Below, in pieces: positions 51,265-61,970 of a stretch of 64,000 nucleotides of DNA. Below the pieces are notes generated by a model that had not been told where the DNA came from, did not search any database, and saw nothing but the letters and a program-made list of their open reading frames with translations. The stretch is from Sphingomonas kaistensis. Lineage in GTDB: Bacteria; Pseudomonadota; Alphaproteobacteria; Sphingomonadales; Sphingomonadaceae. How positions within the stretch are numbered: position 1 is the stretch's first letter; each line of letters begins with the position of its first letter. The DNA lies in NCBI RefSeq assembly GCF_036884275.1, contig NZ_CP145607.1, positions 558,001 through 622,000 on the forward strand, read 5' to 3'. Both the position numbers and the translations under genes were made by a program.

Positions 51265-52247
51265 TGCGCTGTTTCTGGGACGAAGCGAGCCGCGCCCACG
51301 CGCCGCAAGCCGAATTCTTCAACGGCGCGCTGCATCCCGCCGCCGACGTGGTCGAGCGGGTGGATTCGGTGCTGGCGGCGATCGACCGGACCGAGACGCC
51401 GCCCACGAAAAGCGATGCCGAACTGCTGGCAGCGGCCGGGCGCGCACATTCGGCGGAGTATCTCGACCTCCTCCGCGTCGCGTGGGACGAGTGGCAGGCG
51501 GCCGGGCGCAGCGGCGACATCCTGCCCTACGCCTTTCCGATCCACCGCAAGCCGCGTGACCTCCAGCGGATCGACGCGCGGCTCGGCGCGCATGCCTACG
51601 ACACCTGCGCGCCGATCATGGGTGGCACCTGGGATGCGCTGATGGCCGGGACGGGCACGCTGCTGGCGGCGCTCGACTCCGCGCTGGCAGGCGAGCATTC
51701 CTTCGCACTGACCCGCCCGCCCGGACATCATGCCGGTCCCGATTACATGGGCGGCTATTCCTACTTGAATTGGGCCGCGATCGCGGCGCTCGGCTCTGGC
51801 AAGCGAACGGCGATCCTCGACCTCGACTATCACCACGGCAACGGGACGCAGGATATCGTCGTCGGCCAAGAGAGCATCCGCTTCGCCTCGCTCCACGCCG
51901 ATCCCGCCACCGATTACCCCTATTTCTGGGGCAGCGCCGAGGAGAGCGGCGGCAATGTCCTCAACCTGCCCCTCCCGCGCGGGACCGCCTGCGACGCTTA
52001 TGACACCGCGCTCGCCCGCGCCTGCGACTGGCTGGCGGAAGATCGCCCCGAGCTGCTGGTGGTGAGCTTCGGCGCCGATACCTTCGAAGGCGATCCGATC
52101 AGCCATTTCGCCATCCGCACCGGCGATTATGCGCGGCTCGGCGCGCGGGCGGCGGGGCTTGGCGTGCCGACGCTGATCGTGCTCGAGGGCGGCTATGCGG
52201 TGGACGCGCTTGGGCACAATGTTGCCGCCTTCCTGTCCAGCTTCTAG
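51264..52247 (+). CDS. Histone deacetylase family / acetylpolyamine amidohydrolase-like
   Basis: 327 residues, arginase-deacetylase fold. Catalytic His155-His156 in Arg-Pro-Pro-Gly-His-His, zinc ligands Asp188 and His190 in Asp-Leu-Asp-Tyr-His-His-Gly-Asn-Gly, and a later Gly-Ala-Asp-Thr. It deacetylates N-acetylated substrates, probably polyamines or other small amines in bacteria. The ATG overlaps the DUF885 stop; lysA follows 10 bases after its own stop, so the four genes from nhaA to lysA are tightly packed. Confidence 0.92.
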   Translation: MRCFWDEASRAHAPQAEFFNGALHPAADVVERVDSVLAAIDRTETPPTKSDAELLAAAGRAHSAEYLDLLRVAWDEWQAAGRSGDILPYAFPIHRKPRDLQRIDARLGAHAYDTCAPIMGGTWDALMAGTGTLLAALDSALAGEHSFALTRPPGHHAGPDYMGGYSYLNWAAIAALGSGKRTAILDLDYHHGNGTQDIVVGQESIRFASLHADPATDYPYFWGSAEESGGNVLNLPLPRGTACDAYDTALARACDWLAEDRPELLVVSFGADTFEGDPISHFAIRTGDYARLGARAAGLGVPTLIVLEGGYAVDALGHNVAAFLSSF

Positions 52248-52257
52248 GCGCGAGAGC

Positions 52258-53520
52258 ATGGATCATTTCCACCTTCAGGACGGCGCGCTGCACTGCGAAG
52301 GCGTGTCGCTCGAAGCCCTCGCCGACGCGGTCGGCACCCCGACCTATGTCTATTCGGCCGCGACCATGGAGCGCCATGCCGAGGTCATGCAGGCCGCGGT
52401 GGCGGGCGCCGGCACGGGCGAGCCGTTGGTCGCCTACGCGGTCAAGGCTAATCCCAACGCGCATGTCCTGGCCCGCCTCGGCAAGATAGGTCTCGGCGCC
52501 GATGTCGTCTCGATCGGCGAATATCGCCGCGCCCGCGCCGCCGGAATCGCGCCGGACCGGATCGTCTTCTCCGGCGTCGGCAAGACCGCCGAGGAAATGG
52601 CCGAAGCCCTCGCCGGCGGGCTCTTGCAGTTCAATGTCGAAAGCATGGAAGAAGCCCACACTCTGTCGGCCGTTGCGGACGCGCAGGGACGCGAGGCGCC
52701 GATGGGTTTTCGCATCAACCCGGACGTCAGCGCGGGCACCCACGCCAAGATCACCACCGGCACCGCCGACAACAAGTTCGGGATCGCCGCCGCCGATGCG
52801 CTCGGCTTCACGCGGGAAGCGGCGGGGCTGCCGGGACTCGCGGTGCACGGGGTCACCGTTCACATCGGCAGTCAGCTCACCAATCTTGCCCCGCTTGAGC
52901 AGGCGTTCTGCCGGCTTGGCGAGCTGATTTCAGCCTTGCGGGCCGACGGGCGCGACATCCGCATCGCCGATCTTGGCGGCGGGCTCGGCGTGCCGCACGG
53001 CCCCGGCCAGCCCGAGCCGCCTTCACCGGAAGCCTATGGAGAAATGGTGCGGCGGGTCACGACCGGCTGGAATACGCGGCTTCTGTTCGAACCCGGCCGG
53101 CTGATCGTCGGCAACGCCGGCGTGCTCCTCACCCGCGTCGTTCGCGTCAAACCCGGCGTCCGCGCGCCGTGGCTGATCGTCGATGCGGGCATGAACGACC
53201 TCATGCGCCCCGCGCTCTACGATGCCTATCACCGCATCGAAGCGGTGCGGCCGTCCGGCGTCCAGCAGATCGTCAATGTCGTCGGCCCGGTGTGCGAGAC
53301 CGGCGATACCTTCACCATGGACCGCGAGATGGACCGGGTAGAGGCAGGCGATCTCATCGTCTTCCGCACCGCCGGTGCCTACGGCGCAACGCTATCCAAT
53401 GGCTACAACAGCCGCCCGCTCGCCGCCGAAGTGCTGGTCGACGGCGACCGCTGGGCGCTGATCCGCCGCCGGGTCGATCCCGATGCGCTGGCCGGGGTGG
53501 AAACGGCGGACTGGCGCTAA
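52258..53520 (+). CDS. lysA: Diaminopimelate decarboxylase
   Basis: 420 residues, fold-type III PLP enzyme: Lys63 in Tyr-Ala-Val-Lys-Ala-Asn binds the cofactor, His-Ile-Gly-Ser and Gly-Gly-Gly-Leu-Gly hold the phosphate, and Gly-Pro-Val-Cys-Glu with Gly-Ala-Tyr-Gly close the active site. It makes L-lysine from meso-diaminopimelate. ATG 52258 gives the normal N-terminus. Confidence 0.96.
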   Translation: MDHFHLQDGALHCEGVSLEALADAVGTPTYVYSAATMERHAEVMQAAVAGAGTGEPLVAYAVKANPNAHVLARLGKIGLGADVVSIGEYRRARAAGIAPDRIVFSGVGKTAEEMAEALAGGLLQFNVESMEEAHTLSAVADAQGREAPMGFRINPDVSAGTHAKITTGTADNKFGIAAADALGFTREAAGLPGLAVHGVTVHIGSQLTNLAPLEQAFCRLGELISALRADGRDIRIADLGGGLGVPHGPGQPEPPSPEAYGEMVRRVTTGWNTRLLFEPGRLIVGNAGVLLTRVVRVKPGVRAPWLIVDAGMNDLMRPALYDAYHRIEAVRPSGVQQIVNVVGPVCETGDTFTMDREMDRVEAGDLIVFRTAGAYGATLSNGYNSRPLAAEVLVDGDRWALIRRRVDPDALAGVETADWR

Positions 53521-53533
53521 GCGGCGCAGCTCA

Positions 53534-54427
53534 TCAGGGCCCTATCCCGAAACGAAAAGTCATCAAGGCATAGTCGGGCGCTGTTTCGCCATCCACGGTC
53601 ATCGCCGGCTGGAAGACCGCCTTGCTGAGGTTGCGACAGATAAGCTGTTCCATCTCCGGCTCCGCGAAATCGCTGATTGCCGTGCAGTTGGTCACCGCGC
53701 CCGCTGCATCGACCATCAGCCGGGCGGTGATGATCGCCTCTCCACCGTAACGGGCGGCAAGAACGGGGTAGTCGCGGCTGTCGATCAGTTCCTTCGGGTT
53801 ACGCTTGCTTACCGCGCGGATGACGATGCGATTGTGAGCAACGGGATCGAGCCCCCACCCGCGCAGCATCTCGCGCCCGCACTCGTCCAGCTTGCGATGC
53901 ACCTCGTCCATCGCGCCCGACTGCAACACCAGCCGGTTGCCGCCGGGTTCCGAAACGCTGATGCCGGTGACGGCCGCGGCGGCGCTGCTTTCGTCATCGC
54001 GCCTGGCGCCCATGAAATCGGCAAAATCCTTGACCGTCCGGATCGGGGTGCTGAGGGCGCGATCGGGCGCAAAGTCGACCGCCGTCCATTGGATCGCCGT
54101 ATCGCCGCGCGCGGTCCGTGCGCTGAGACCATCCTTGAACACATGGGCGGTGTTCGGAAGAAAGCTGGATTGGGCGTTCCAGCCCGCCGGCCCCGAACGG
54201 AGCCCCGGACCGAACACCATCATTTTGATGTCGTACCCCGGCCCCGGCCGCTCCAGGATCGCGACGACGCGGTTCTTGCCCTCCCCAAAGGCGCGGCTGA
54301 GTTTGCAGCTATGCTCCGACTTCAGCGGCACCCAGGCGCCGCTCGGCTGAAGAAGCTGAGGCGGGCGGGCAAGTGCCGATGAGGCCAGCAAGACAAGACC
54401 GACAACGCCGAAAATACCACGCAACAT
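53534..54427 (-). CDS. Exported protein with TonB-C-like domain (paralogue A)
   Basis: 297 residues. Signal peptide (1-20, Ala-Leu-Ala cleavage), a long N-terminal region with a Cys near 41, and a C-terminal domain (about 215-297) with Ile-Ile-Thr-Ala-Arg-Leu-Met-Val-Asp-Ala-Ala-Gly and Cys-Arg-Asn-Leu-Ser-Lys-Ala-Val-Phe-Gln-Pro-Ala, the strand-helix-strand pattern of TonB C-terminal domains. There is no Pro-rich spanning region or membrane anchor, so it is not a classic TonB. Paralogue of the next gene. Confidence 0.78.
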   Translation of the reverse strand: MLRGIFGVVGLVLLASSALARPPQLLQPSGAWVPLKSEHSCKLSRAFGEGKNRVVAILERPGPGYDIKMMVFGPGLRSGPAGWNAQSSFLPNTAHVFKDGLSARTARGDTAIQWTAVDFAPDRALSTPIRTVKDFADFMGARRDDESSAAAAVTGISVSEPGGNRLVLQSGAMDEVHRKLDECGREMLRGWGLDPVAHNRIVIRAVSKRNPKELIDSRDYPVLAARYGGEAIITARLMVDAAGAVTNCTAISDFAEPEMEQLICRNLSKAVFQPAMTVDGETAPDYALMTFRFGIGP

Positions 54428-54461
54428 TAGACTGCCCCTTGCCGATAAGATCGCAAATCAC

Positions 54462-55364
54462 TCAATCCGGAAATCGAAAGTCGATCCTGGTTATCACAAA
54501 GGTCGGCACTTTGGTTCCGTCGGCAAGCTCGGCCGGCTCATACACAGCCTTCGACAACCGTGCGCAGACCACTTCCTTGAACCCTTCCCCGGAAAAGGGG
54601 GTCAGCGGGGTGCAGCGGGTGACCTTGCCATCGGCGCTCACAATCAGGCGCGCCGAAACCACGGACATGTCGCCGTTATGGATTGCCCCCGAGGGATAAT
54701 CTCGGTCGCTGAACAGCGAAGCCAATTTTCGTGTCGGCCTGGCGTCGAGCACGATCCTGTCCTGCACCGCGGGATCGAGCCCCCATCCCGCCATCTGTTC
54801 GCGATTGCACTCGCGGACCATGCCCATGACCTTGCCGAGCGAACCGGTCTGCAACACCACGGCGCCACGGCGCGGCTCGGTCACCTGCAAAGCGGTGACG
54901 GTGGCGGCGGCGTTCTTTTCGAGGGCGCGATTGGAGGCTCTGCGCGCCGCAGATTGCGCCCGATCGTCATCCTTGTCTTTCTTATCGCTTTCGGTCTCCG
55001 GTAGCAGGCTGACGCCGCTCCAGTGAATGGCGGTCTTCTTGTCCGAGGTCGTCTCGCTCACCTTGCCATCGTCAAAGCTGCGCCCCGTGGAAGGCAGAAA
55101 GGTCGCCTTGGCCTTGTCTGTGGTCGGCTTGGACGTCAGCGCCCCGCCGAACACCATCATCATCATTCCGCTGTCGGGCCCGAGGCTTTCGAGGACCAGC
55201 TGGGTCGGATTGGCCGGATCGCCGAAGGAGCGGAACAGCTGGCAGCTATTGTCCGAATAATGGAGGTTCCACGGCTTGACCGGAGCCAGCACCAGCGGCT
55301 CGCGGGCCGATGCGGCAGTGGTCAGCGCCAGAGCGGCAGGAAGACAGAGAGCACCAACACGCAC
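54462..55364 (-). CDS. Exported protein with TonB-C-like domain (paralogue B)
   Basis: 300 residues, same plan as its downstream neighbour: signal peptide (1-20), a shared Met-Met-Val-Phe-Gly and Ala-Thr-Phe-Leu-Pro segment, a shared Gly-Trp-Gly-Leu-Asp-Pro, and a TonB-C-like end with [11 protein letters not shown] and [11 protein letters not shown]. A Lys/Asp-rich insert occurs near 127-135. The gap to the next gene is 34 bases, so this is a tandem duplication that has diverged. Confidence 0.78.
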   Translation of the reverse strand: MRVGALCLPAALALTTAASAREPLVLAPVKPWNLHYSDNSCQLFRSFGDPANPTQLVLESLGPDSGMMMMVFGGALTSKPTTDKAKATFLPSTGRSFDDGKVSETTSDKKTAIHWSGVSLLPETESDKKDKDDDRAQSAARRASNRALEKNAAATVTALQVTEPRRGAVVLQTGSLGKVMGMVRECNREQMAGWGLDPAVQDRIVLDARPTRKLASLFSDRDYPSGAIHNGDMSVVSARLIVSADGKVTRCTPLTPFSGEGFKEVVCARLSKAVYEPAELADGTKVPTFVITRIDFRFPD

Positions 55365-55427
55365 AGGCCATACCCCCGCCGATCATCAGACCAGCGAGGG
55401 TATCGCGACTTTACTGCAGCGCAAGCC

Positions 55428-56360
55428 TCAGAGTTTGTCGGTCAGCTCCGGGACCAGCTTGAACAGGTCGCCGACCAGGCCGACGTCCGCGATCTGGAAG
55501 ATCGGGGCTTCTTCGTCCTTGTTGATGGCGACGATGACCTTGCTGTCCTTCATGCCCGCAAGGTGCTGGATCGCGCCGGAGATGCCGATCGCGACATACA
55601 ATTCCGGGGCGACGATCTTGCCGGTCTGGCCGACCTGATAATCGTTGGGCGCATAACCCGCATCGACCGCCGCGCGGCTCGCCCCGACCGCCGCGCCAAG
55701 CTTGTCGGCCAGCGGATCGATCAGCGCGTGGAATTGCTCGGAGGAGCCCAGCGCGCGGCCACCCGACACGATGATCTTGGCGCTGGTCAGCTCAGGACGC
55801 TCGCTCTCGCTGGCTTCCATCGAGACGAAGCTGGACACCGCGTTCGAGACGCCGGCGTCGACCGTCTCGACCTCGGCATTGCCGGCGCCGCGTTCCGCCT
55901 TGGTGAAGGCGGTGCCGCGCACGGTGATCACCTTCTTGGCATCCTTGGAACGCACGGTGGCGATGGCGTTGCCGGCGTAGATCGGGCGCTGGAACGTGTC
56001 CGGACCCTCGACCGCGACGATGTCGCTGATCTGCATGACGTCGAGCATCGCCGCCACCCGCGGCGCGATGTTTCGGCCGGTGGTGGTGGACGAGGCGAGC
56101 AGCACGTCGTGGCTGTCCATCAGCTTGGCGATCAAGGGCGCGACGCTTTCCGCCAGCTCGTGGTCGAGGCCCGCGTCGGCGGCGACATGGACCTTGCCGA
56201 TGCCGGCGATGGTCTTGGCGTCATCCGCGGCAGCGGCGGCGTCCGAGCCGATCAACAGCAGATGCGCTTCGCCGCCGAGCGCGGCCGCGGCGCCGAGGGT
56301 GGCGAGGGTCGAATCCTTGACCTTGCCGTGGGCGTGCTCGCCGAGAACCAGTATCTTCAT
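55428..56360 (-). CDS. etfA: Electron transfer flavoprotein alpha subunit
   Basis: 310 residues. N-terminal nucleotide-binding-like domain, then the FAD domain with [15 protein letters not shown] and [11 protein letters not shown]. It passes electrons from acyl-CoA and other dehydrogenases to ETF-ubiquinone oxidoreductase. The start overlaps the etfB stop (ATGA). Confidence 0.96.
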   Translation of the reverse strand: MKILVLGEHAHGKVKDSTLATLGAAAALGGEAHLLLIGSDAAAAADDAKTIAGIGKVHVAADAGLDHELAESVAPLIAKLMDSHDVLLASSTTTGRNIAPRVAAMLDVMQISDIVAVEGPDTFQRPIYAGNAIATVRSKDAKKVITVRGTAFTKAERGAGNAEVETVDAGVSNAVSSFVSMEASESERPELTSAKIIVSGGRALGSSEQFHALIDPLADKLGAAVGASRAAVDAGYAPNDYQVGQTGKIVAPELYVAIGISGAIQHLAGMKDSKVIVAINKDEEAPIFQIADVGLVGDLFKLVPELTDKL

Positions 56361-57106
56361 GCGACAACTCCGAGAGACTTGAGCTTCGTGACCAGTTCGT
56401 CGACGCTGCCGACCTTGGCGCCGCCCTGGCGCTTGGCGGGCTCTTCGACCTTGAGCGTTTCGAGGCGCGGCGACACGTCCACGCCGAAATCGGCCGGCGT
56501 CTTGGTCGCCATCGGCTTCGACTTGGCCTTCATGATATTGGGCAGCGACGGATAGCGCGGGTCGTTGAGGCGAAGGTCGGTGGTGACGATCGCCGGCAGC
56601 TTGATCGCCACCGTCTCGAGCCCGCCGTCGACTTCGCGGGTGACGTTGGCGGTGTCGCCGCTGATCTCGACCTTTGACGCGAACGTGCCCTGGCCGTAGC
56701 CCGTCAGCGCGCCGAGCATCTGGCCAACCTGCGAGCTATCATCGTCGATCGCCTGCTTGCCGACCAGAATCACCTGCGGCTGCTCTTCCTCGACGATCTT
56801 CGCCAGGATCTTGGCAACGCCGAGCGGTTCGACCTCGTCGTCGGTCTGGACCAGGATGCCGCGATCGGCGCCCATGGCGAGCGCGGTGCGGATGGTTTCC
56901 TGCGCCTTCTGCGGACCGACGGAGACGACCACGATCTCGGTCGCTCCGGCCTTGTCCTTGAGGCGGATGGCTTCCTCGACGGCGATCTCGTCGAAGGGGT
57001 TCATGCTCATCTTGACGTTGGCGAGATCGACGCCGGAGCCGTCCATCTTCACCCGGGGCTTCACGTTATAATCGATCACGCGCTTGACCGCGACGAGTAC
57101 CTTCAT
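56357..57106 (-). CDS. etfB: Electron transfer flavoprotein beta subunit
   Basis: 249 residues. The ETF-beta start [31 protein letters not shown] and the recognition-loop [12 protein letters not shown] are all present. Forms the AMP-binding half of ETF with EtfA. Separated from sucC by a pair of palindromes. Confidence 0.96.
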   Translation of the reverse strand: MKVLVAVKRVIDYNVKPRVKMDGSGVDLANVKMSMNPFDEIAVEEAIRLKDKAGATEIVVVSVGPQKAQETIRTALAMGADRGILVQTDDEVEPLGVAKILAKIVEEEQPQVILVGKQAIDDDSSQVGQMLGALTGYGQGTFASKVEISGDTANVTREVDGGLETVAIKLPAIVTTDLRLNDPRYPSLPNIMKAKSKPMATKTPADFGVDVSPRLETLKVEEPAKRQGGAKVGSVDELVTKLKSLGVVA

Positions 57107-57120
57107 TTCGATCCCTCTCC

Positions 57121-57204
57121 GTCATGCCGAACGTGAGCCGGCATCAACCTGCCTTCCTTCCTAAACCGCTGAGAAGGAAGATGGACCCCGGCCCAAGGCC
57201 GGGG
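57121..57204. repeat. REP-like palindrome pair between sucC and etfB
   Basis: Two inverted repeats: ATGCCG (57124-57129) with CGGCAT (57139-57144), and CCCCGGCC (57186-57193) with GGCCGGGG (57197-57204). Both resemble intergenic palindromes I recall from alphaproteobacterial genomes. They sit between two co-directional genes and may trim or end the sucC transcript. Confidence 0.55.
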
Positions 57205-57221
57205 TGACGTCATCCGCGGCC

Positions 57222-58421
<1,200 letters not shown>

Positions 58422-58495
58422 GGATCTTCCCGTGGGTGAGGGTTTGCGAGCCCTAAAGCATGACTCTTGCGCCAAGCCAAGTTAGAGAACGGGGC

Positions 58496-59605
58496 GTGAA
58501 CGCATCGCCGTCCCCGGAGTCCCTGTCCGCCGCACCGGCGCCAGTGCGGAAAATCATTCACGTCGACATGGACGCCTTCTTCGCCAGCGTCGAACAGCGC
58601 GACGATCCCAGCCTGCGCGGCAAGCCGGTGGCGGTCGGCGGCGGGCATCGCGGGGTGGTGGCGGCGGCAAGCTATGAAGCGCGGGTGTTCGGGGTGCGGT
58701 CGGCCATGCCCAGCGTGACAGCCAGGCGGCGCTGCCCCGACCTCGTATTCGTCAAACCTCGCTTCGACGCCTACCGCGAGGTCAGCCACCAGATCCGCGC
58801 CATCTTCGCCGACTATACCGACGCGATCGAGCCGTTGAGCCTCGACGAAGCCTATCTCGACGTCAGCGAGGACCGTCACAACCTCGGCTCGGCGCGGGCC
58901 ATCGCCGAGGCGATCCGCGCCCGGATCAAGGCCGAGACCGGGCTCACCGCCTCGGCCGGCGTGTCCTATTGCAAGTTCGTCGCCAAGCTCGCCAGCGACC
59001 AGAACAAGCCCGATGGCCTGTGCGTCATTCGTCCCGAACAGGCCCAGCGCTATATCGCCTCGCTGGCGGTGGGACGTTTCCACGGCATCGGCCCGAAAAC
59101 CGCCGAACGGCTCGAAAAGCTCGGCATCCATACCGGGGCCGATCTCCAGTCGCTGACCCTCGAGGAATTGACCGGCCGGTTCGGCAGCTCGGGCGAATGG
59201 TATTGGCGGATCTGCCGGGGGATCGACGAGCGACCGGTGCGCAGCAGCCGGATCGCCAAATCGGTCAGCGCCGAGCGGACCTTCAACGAGGACTACCGGA
59301 CGGGTGAAGACCTCCACCGCGAGCTCGACCGGGTGGCCGGCCTCGCCTGGGAGCGCATCGCGCGGGCCGGGACGGCGGGCCGCACCATCACGCTCAAGGT
59401 AAAATTCTCCGACTTCCGGCTGATCAGCCGGGCCCACAGTTTCATCGATCCGGTGAGCGATCGGGACGCCTTCACCGCCGCCGGCCACCACCTGCTCGAC
59501 ACATTGCTGCCGGTGCCGATGGGGGTGCGGCTGCTCGGTCTCGGCCTCTCCAACCTCGTCCCGCGCGAGGATACGGGCCCACGGCAACTGGGGCTGGCGA
59601 TCTGA
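58496..59605 (+). CDS. dinB: DNA polymerase IV
   Basis: Y-family translesion polymerase, about 369 residues. Catalytic acids are in His-Val-Asp-Met-Asp-Ala-Phe-Phe near the start and Ser-Leu-Asp-Glu-Ala-Tyr-Leu-Asp; a helix-hairpin-helix thumb (Gly-Ile-Gly-Pro-Lys-Thr) and little finger follow. It ends Gln-Leu-Gly-Leu, a likely beta-clamp-binding motif. The start is uncertain: GTG 58496, or ATG 58460 which adds 12 residues but lacks a ribosome-binding site. Divergent from sucC. Confidence 0.93.
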   Translation: MNASPSPESLSAAPAPVRKIIHVDMDAFFASVEQRDDPSLRGKPVAVGGGHRGVVAAASYEARVFGVRSAMPSVTARRRCPDLVFVKPRFDAYREVSHQIRAIFADYTDAIEPLSLDEAYLDVSEDRHNLGSARAIAEAIRARIKAETGLTASAGVSYCKFVAKLASDQNKPDGLCVIRPEQAQRYIASLAVGRFHGIGPKTAERLEKLGIHTGADLQSLTLEELTGRFGSSGEWYWRICRGIDERPVRSSRIAKSVSAERTFNEDYRTGEDLHRELDRVAGLAWERIARAGTAGRTITLKVKFSDFRLISRAHSFIDPVSDRDAFTAAGHHLLDTLLPVPMGVRLLGLGLSNLVPREDTGPRQLGLAI

Positions 59606-59794
59606 GCGATCTTATGTTATATACTCGTGACACAGGGGCCGTACGCATCACCCATGCGCTGCGGCCTTGTTCGCAACCACCCTCTCGGCGGTCGCCGATC
59701 TGAAGACCGTCATCAGAGATGCCAATGCTACGGGGCGACTTGGGGGCGCCACCACCGTTCGGCCAAACGCATCTCGTATCTGGAAAGGTGAAGA

Positions 59795-60331
59795 ATGGCA
59801 GCGAAGGCCCTTAGCTTCGACGTTGGCGATTATGTGGTTTACCCCAAGCACGGCGTTGGACGCGTCGTCGAACTGCAAAGCACCGAAATCGCCGGTACCA
59901 GCCTGCAACTGTATGTGCTGCGTTTCGAAAAAGAGAAGATGACCCTGCGGGTTCCCGTCAACAAGGCGGACTCGGTGGGCATGCGCAAGCTGTCGAGCGA
60001 CAAGACGATGGTCGCGGCGCTCGAAATCCTGAAGGGCAAGCCCAAGGTCAAGCGCACCATGTGGTCGCGCCGCGCCCAGGAATATGAAGCCAAGATCAAC
60101 TCGGGCGACCTGTCGTCGATCGCCGAGGTGACCCGCGACCTGTTCCGCCCGGACGATGCGCCCGAGCAGAGCTATTCGGAACGGCAGATCTTCGAAGCCG
60201 CCGCCTCGCGCTTGGCGCGCGAACTCGGCGCGATGGAGCAGACCGACGAAAAGGCGGCGCTGGCCAAGATCCACCAGATCCTGAACGAAGCCGCGGTGCT
60301 TCATCACAAAACCAAGGAAGACGCCGAGTAA
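59795..60331 (+). CDS. carD: CarD family transcriptional regulator
   Basis: 178 residues. The N-terminal Tudor-like RNA-polymerase-interacting domain (Phe-Asp-Val-Gly-Asp-Tyr-Val-Val-Tyr-Pro-Lys-His-Gly-Val-Gly) is followed by a helical DNA-binding domain with Trp-Ser-Arg-Arg. CarD binds the RNAP beta subunit and stabilises open complexes, especially at rRNA promoters. The 189 bases upstream contain an AT-rich TTATGTTATATACT stretch (59612-59625) that may be its promoter. Confidence 0.93.
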   Translation: MAAKALSFDVGDYVVYPKHGVGRVVELQSTEIAGTSLQLYVLRFEKEKMTLRVPVNKADSVGMRKLSSDKTMVAALEILKGKPKVKRTMWSRRAQEYEAKINSGDLSSIAEVTRDLFRPDDAPEQSYSERQIFEAAASRLARELGAMEQTDEKAALAKIHQILNEAAVLHHKTKEDAE

Positions 60332-60355
60332 GCGGCTCTCCCGAGGAAAACAAAG

Positions 60356-60388
60356 AGGCGCTGCCCGACCCGGGCGGCGCCTTTTTTT
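60356..60388 (+). terminator. carD terminator
   Basis: GGCGC-T-GCCCG (60357-60367) pairs with CGGGC-G-GCGCC (60371-60381), followed by seven T residues (60382-60388), 25 bases after the carD stop. Confidence 0.9.
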
Positions 60389-60449
60389 GACGCTTGCCGA
60401 ACCCTCCGTGCTAGTGTATTGCTTCGGCAACACAGCAGGGGATCATCAC

Positions 60450-61181
60450 ATGCGCCATCCGCTTCTATTCGCCGCCACCGCCGTTCTGTCGGTTGCCGCC
60501 CTCTCGGCCTGCTCGGTCGGACGCGCCGAATCGGCCGGCCCGTCGGTCAGCCGCAACTATCAGGTCGGCGCCTTTACCGGGCTGGAAGTTGCCGGGCCGT
60601 TCGACGTCAAGGTCACGACCGGCCGAGCGGTGTCGGTTGCCGCCACGGGTCCGCAAAAGCTGCTCGACGAGACCGAGGTGGTGGTGAAGGACGGCAAGCT
60701 TCTCATCCGGCCCAAGAAGAAGAATTGGCGGGCCGGGATGAACTGGACCTCCAGGGACACTTCCCGCTTCACCATCACCGTGCCCGCACTCGACCAGGCC
60801 GCGGTGGCGGGGTCGGGCGACATCGACATCGACCGGGTTGCGGGCGAACGATTCAAGGGCTCTATCGCGGGATCGGGCAATTTGCGCCTGACGCAACTTG
60901 CCGTGCAGGACCTCGGGCTGTCGATCGCCGGTTCGGGCGAGATCACCGCCGCCGGTCAGGCGCAGCGCGCCCGCTACAACATCGCCGGATCGGGTGACCT
61001 CGATGCCTCGGGCGTGAGGACGGTCGATGCCGAAGTCCGGATCGCCGGCAGCGGGAATATCCAGGCGCAGGCCACCGGCACCGCCAGGGCCAACATCGCC
61101 GGCTCGGGCGATATCGCCATCACCGGCGGTGCCCGCTGCGAAACCCGCAAGAACGGCAGCGGCGACATTCGCTGCTCGTAA
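60450..61181 (+). CDS. DUF2807 (head GIN domain) lipoprotein
   Basis: 243 residues. The lipoprotein signal ends Ala-Leu-Ser-Ala-Cys20. The rest is a DUF2807 beta-helix (about 35-235) with six or more Ala-Gly-Ser-Gly-Asp/Asn/Glu-Ile turns spaced about 18-20 residues apart. Surface or periplasmic adhesin/auto-transporter-adhesin-like role is often suggested; not known. Followed 49 bases later by a shorter relative. Confidence 0.85.
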   Translation: MRHPLLFAATAVLSVAALSACSVGRAESAGPSVSRNYQVGAFTGLEVAGPFDVKVTTGRAVSVAATGPQKLLDETEVVVKDGKLLIRPKKKNWRAGMNWTSRDTSRFTITVPALDQAAVAGSGDIDIDRVAGERFKGSIAGSGNLRLTQLAVQDLGLSIAGSGEITAAGQAQRARYNIAGSGDLDASGVRTVDAEVRIAGSGNIQAQATGTARANIAGSGDIAITGGARCETRKNGSGDIRCS

Positions 61182-61230
61182 GCCGGCGTCTTGAAGGTCC
61201 GTTAACCAAAAGCGGCGAGAAAACGGGATC

Positions 61231-61911
61231 ATGACCCGCTTTCTCGCCCCCCTGCTGATCGGCCTCGCCGCGACCCCGTCGCTCGCGGCCGAGCGCCGTT
61301 TCACCATCACCAGCTTCGACCGCATCCGGATGGAAGCGCCGTTCGACGTGGTGCTGGCGACAAACAAATCACCCAACGCCAAAGCCGAAGGCCCGGCGGC
61401 GGCGCTCGATCTGGTCGATCTTCAGGTCGAAGGGCGGACCCTGATCGTGCGCCAACGCAGCTCGACCGGCGCCCGGACCAGCGCTCCGATCCGGCTCACC
61501 ATCGCCACGCCCGACCTCACCACCGCGACCGTTATCGGCACCGGGCGGCTGCAGATTGATCGCATGACCGGCCTTACCGTGAACCTCGCGCTCGCCGGAC
61601 CCGGGCTGCTCAAGGTCGCTGACCTTCGCGCCGACCGCTTGAACCTCGTCGCCGGCGGCAGCGGTGCCGTCGCGCTGGCGGGCGCGGTAAAGACCGGCAA
61701 CGTGCTCGCCGAGGGTTCGGTGGTGGTCGATGCCGGGGCGCTCGGTGCCGACGAACTGGTGCTGGTCGCCACCGGCAACAGCGAAGTGCGTGCCGCCGCC
61801 CGGCGCACCGTCAAGGTCACCGCCAGCGGCGCCACCACCGTGACCCTGCAAAACCCGGTGTCCTGCATCCAGAAGGTCACGGGCGCCGCGACCGTCACCA
61901 ACTGCCGTTGA
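61231..61911 (+). CDS. DUF2807-like exported protein
   Basis: 226 residues with a signal peptide (1-19, Ser-Leu-Ala-Ala). It keeps the DUF2807 plan (Phe-Asp-Arg-Ile-Arg-Met-Glu-Ala-Pro-Phe-Asp-Val-Val strand, then repeated Gly turns), but the Gly-Ser-Gly turns are worn down to Gly-Thr-Gly, Gly-Pro-Gly and Gly-Gly-Ser-Gly. Two Cys near the C-terminus may pair. Probable diverged tandem duplicate of the preceding gene. Confidence 0.8.
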   Translation: MTRFLAPLLIGLAATPSLAAERRFTITSFDRIRMEAPFDVVLATNKSPNAKAEGPAAALDLVDLQVEGRTLIVRQRSSTGARTSAPIRLTIATPDLTTATVIGTGRLQIDRMTGLTVNLALAGPGLLKVADLRADRLNLVAGGSGAVALAGAVKTGNVLAEGSVVVDAGALGADELVLVATGNSEVRAAARRTVKVTASGATTVTLQNPVSCIQKVTGAATVTNCR

Positions 61912-61970
61912 TGTTTTCAATCAACCGGGAATAGCATAGGCTGTCGCTCCGTCACGATCGGAGACCCGCC

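Noticed and set aside
59667..59942. Frame overlapping the carD start
   Set aside because: Runs through the carD leader into carD in another frame; Arg-rich and without a ribosome-binding site.
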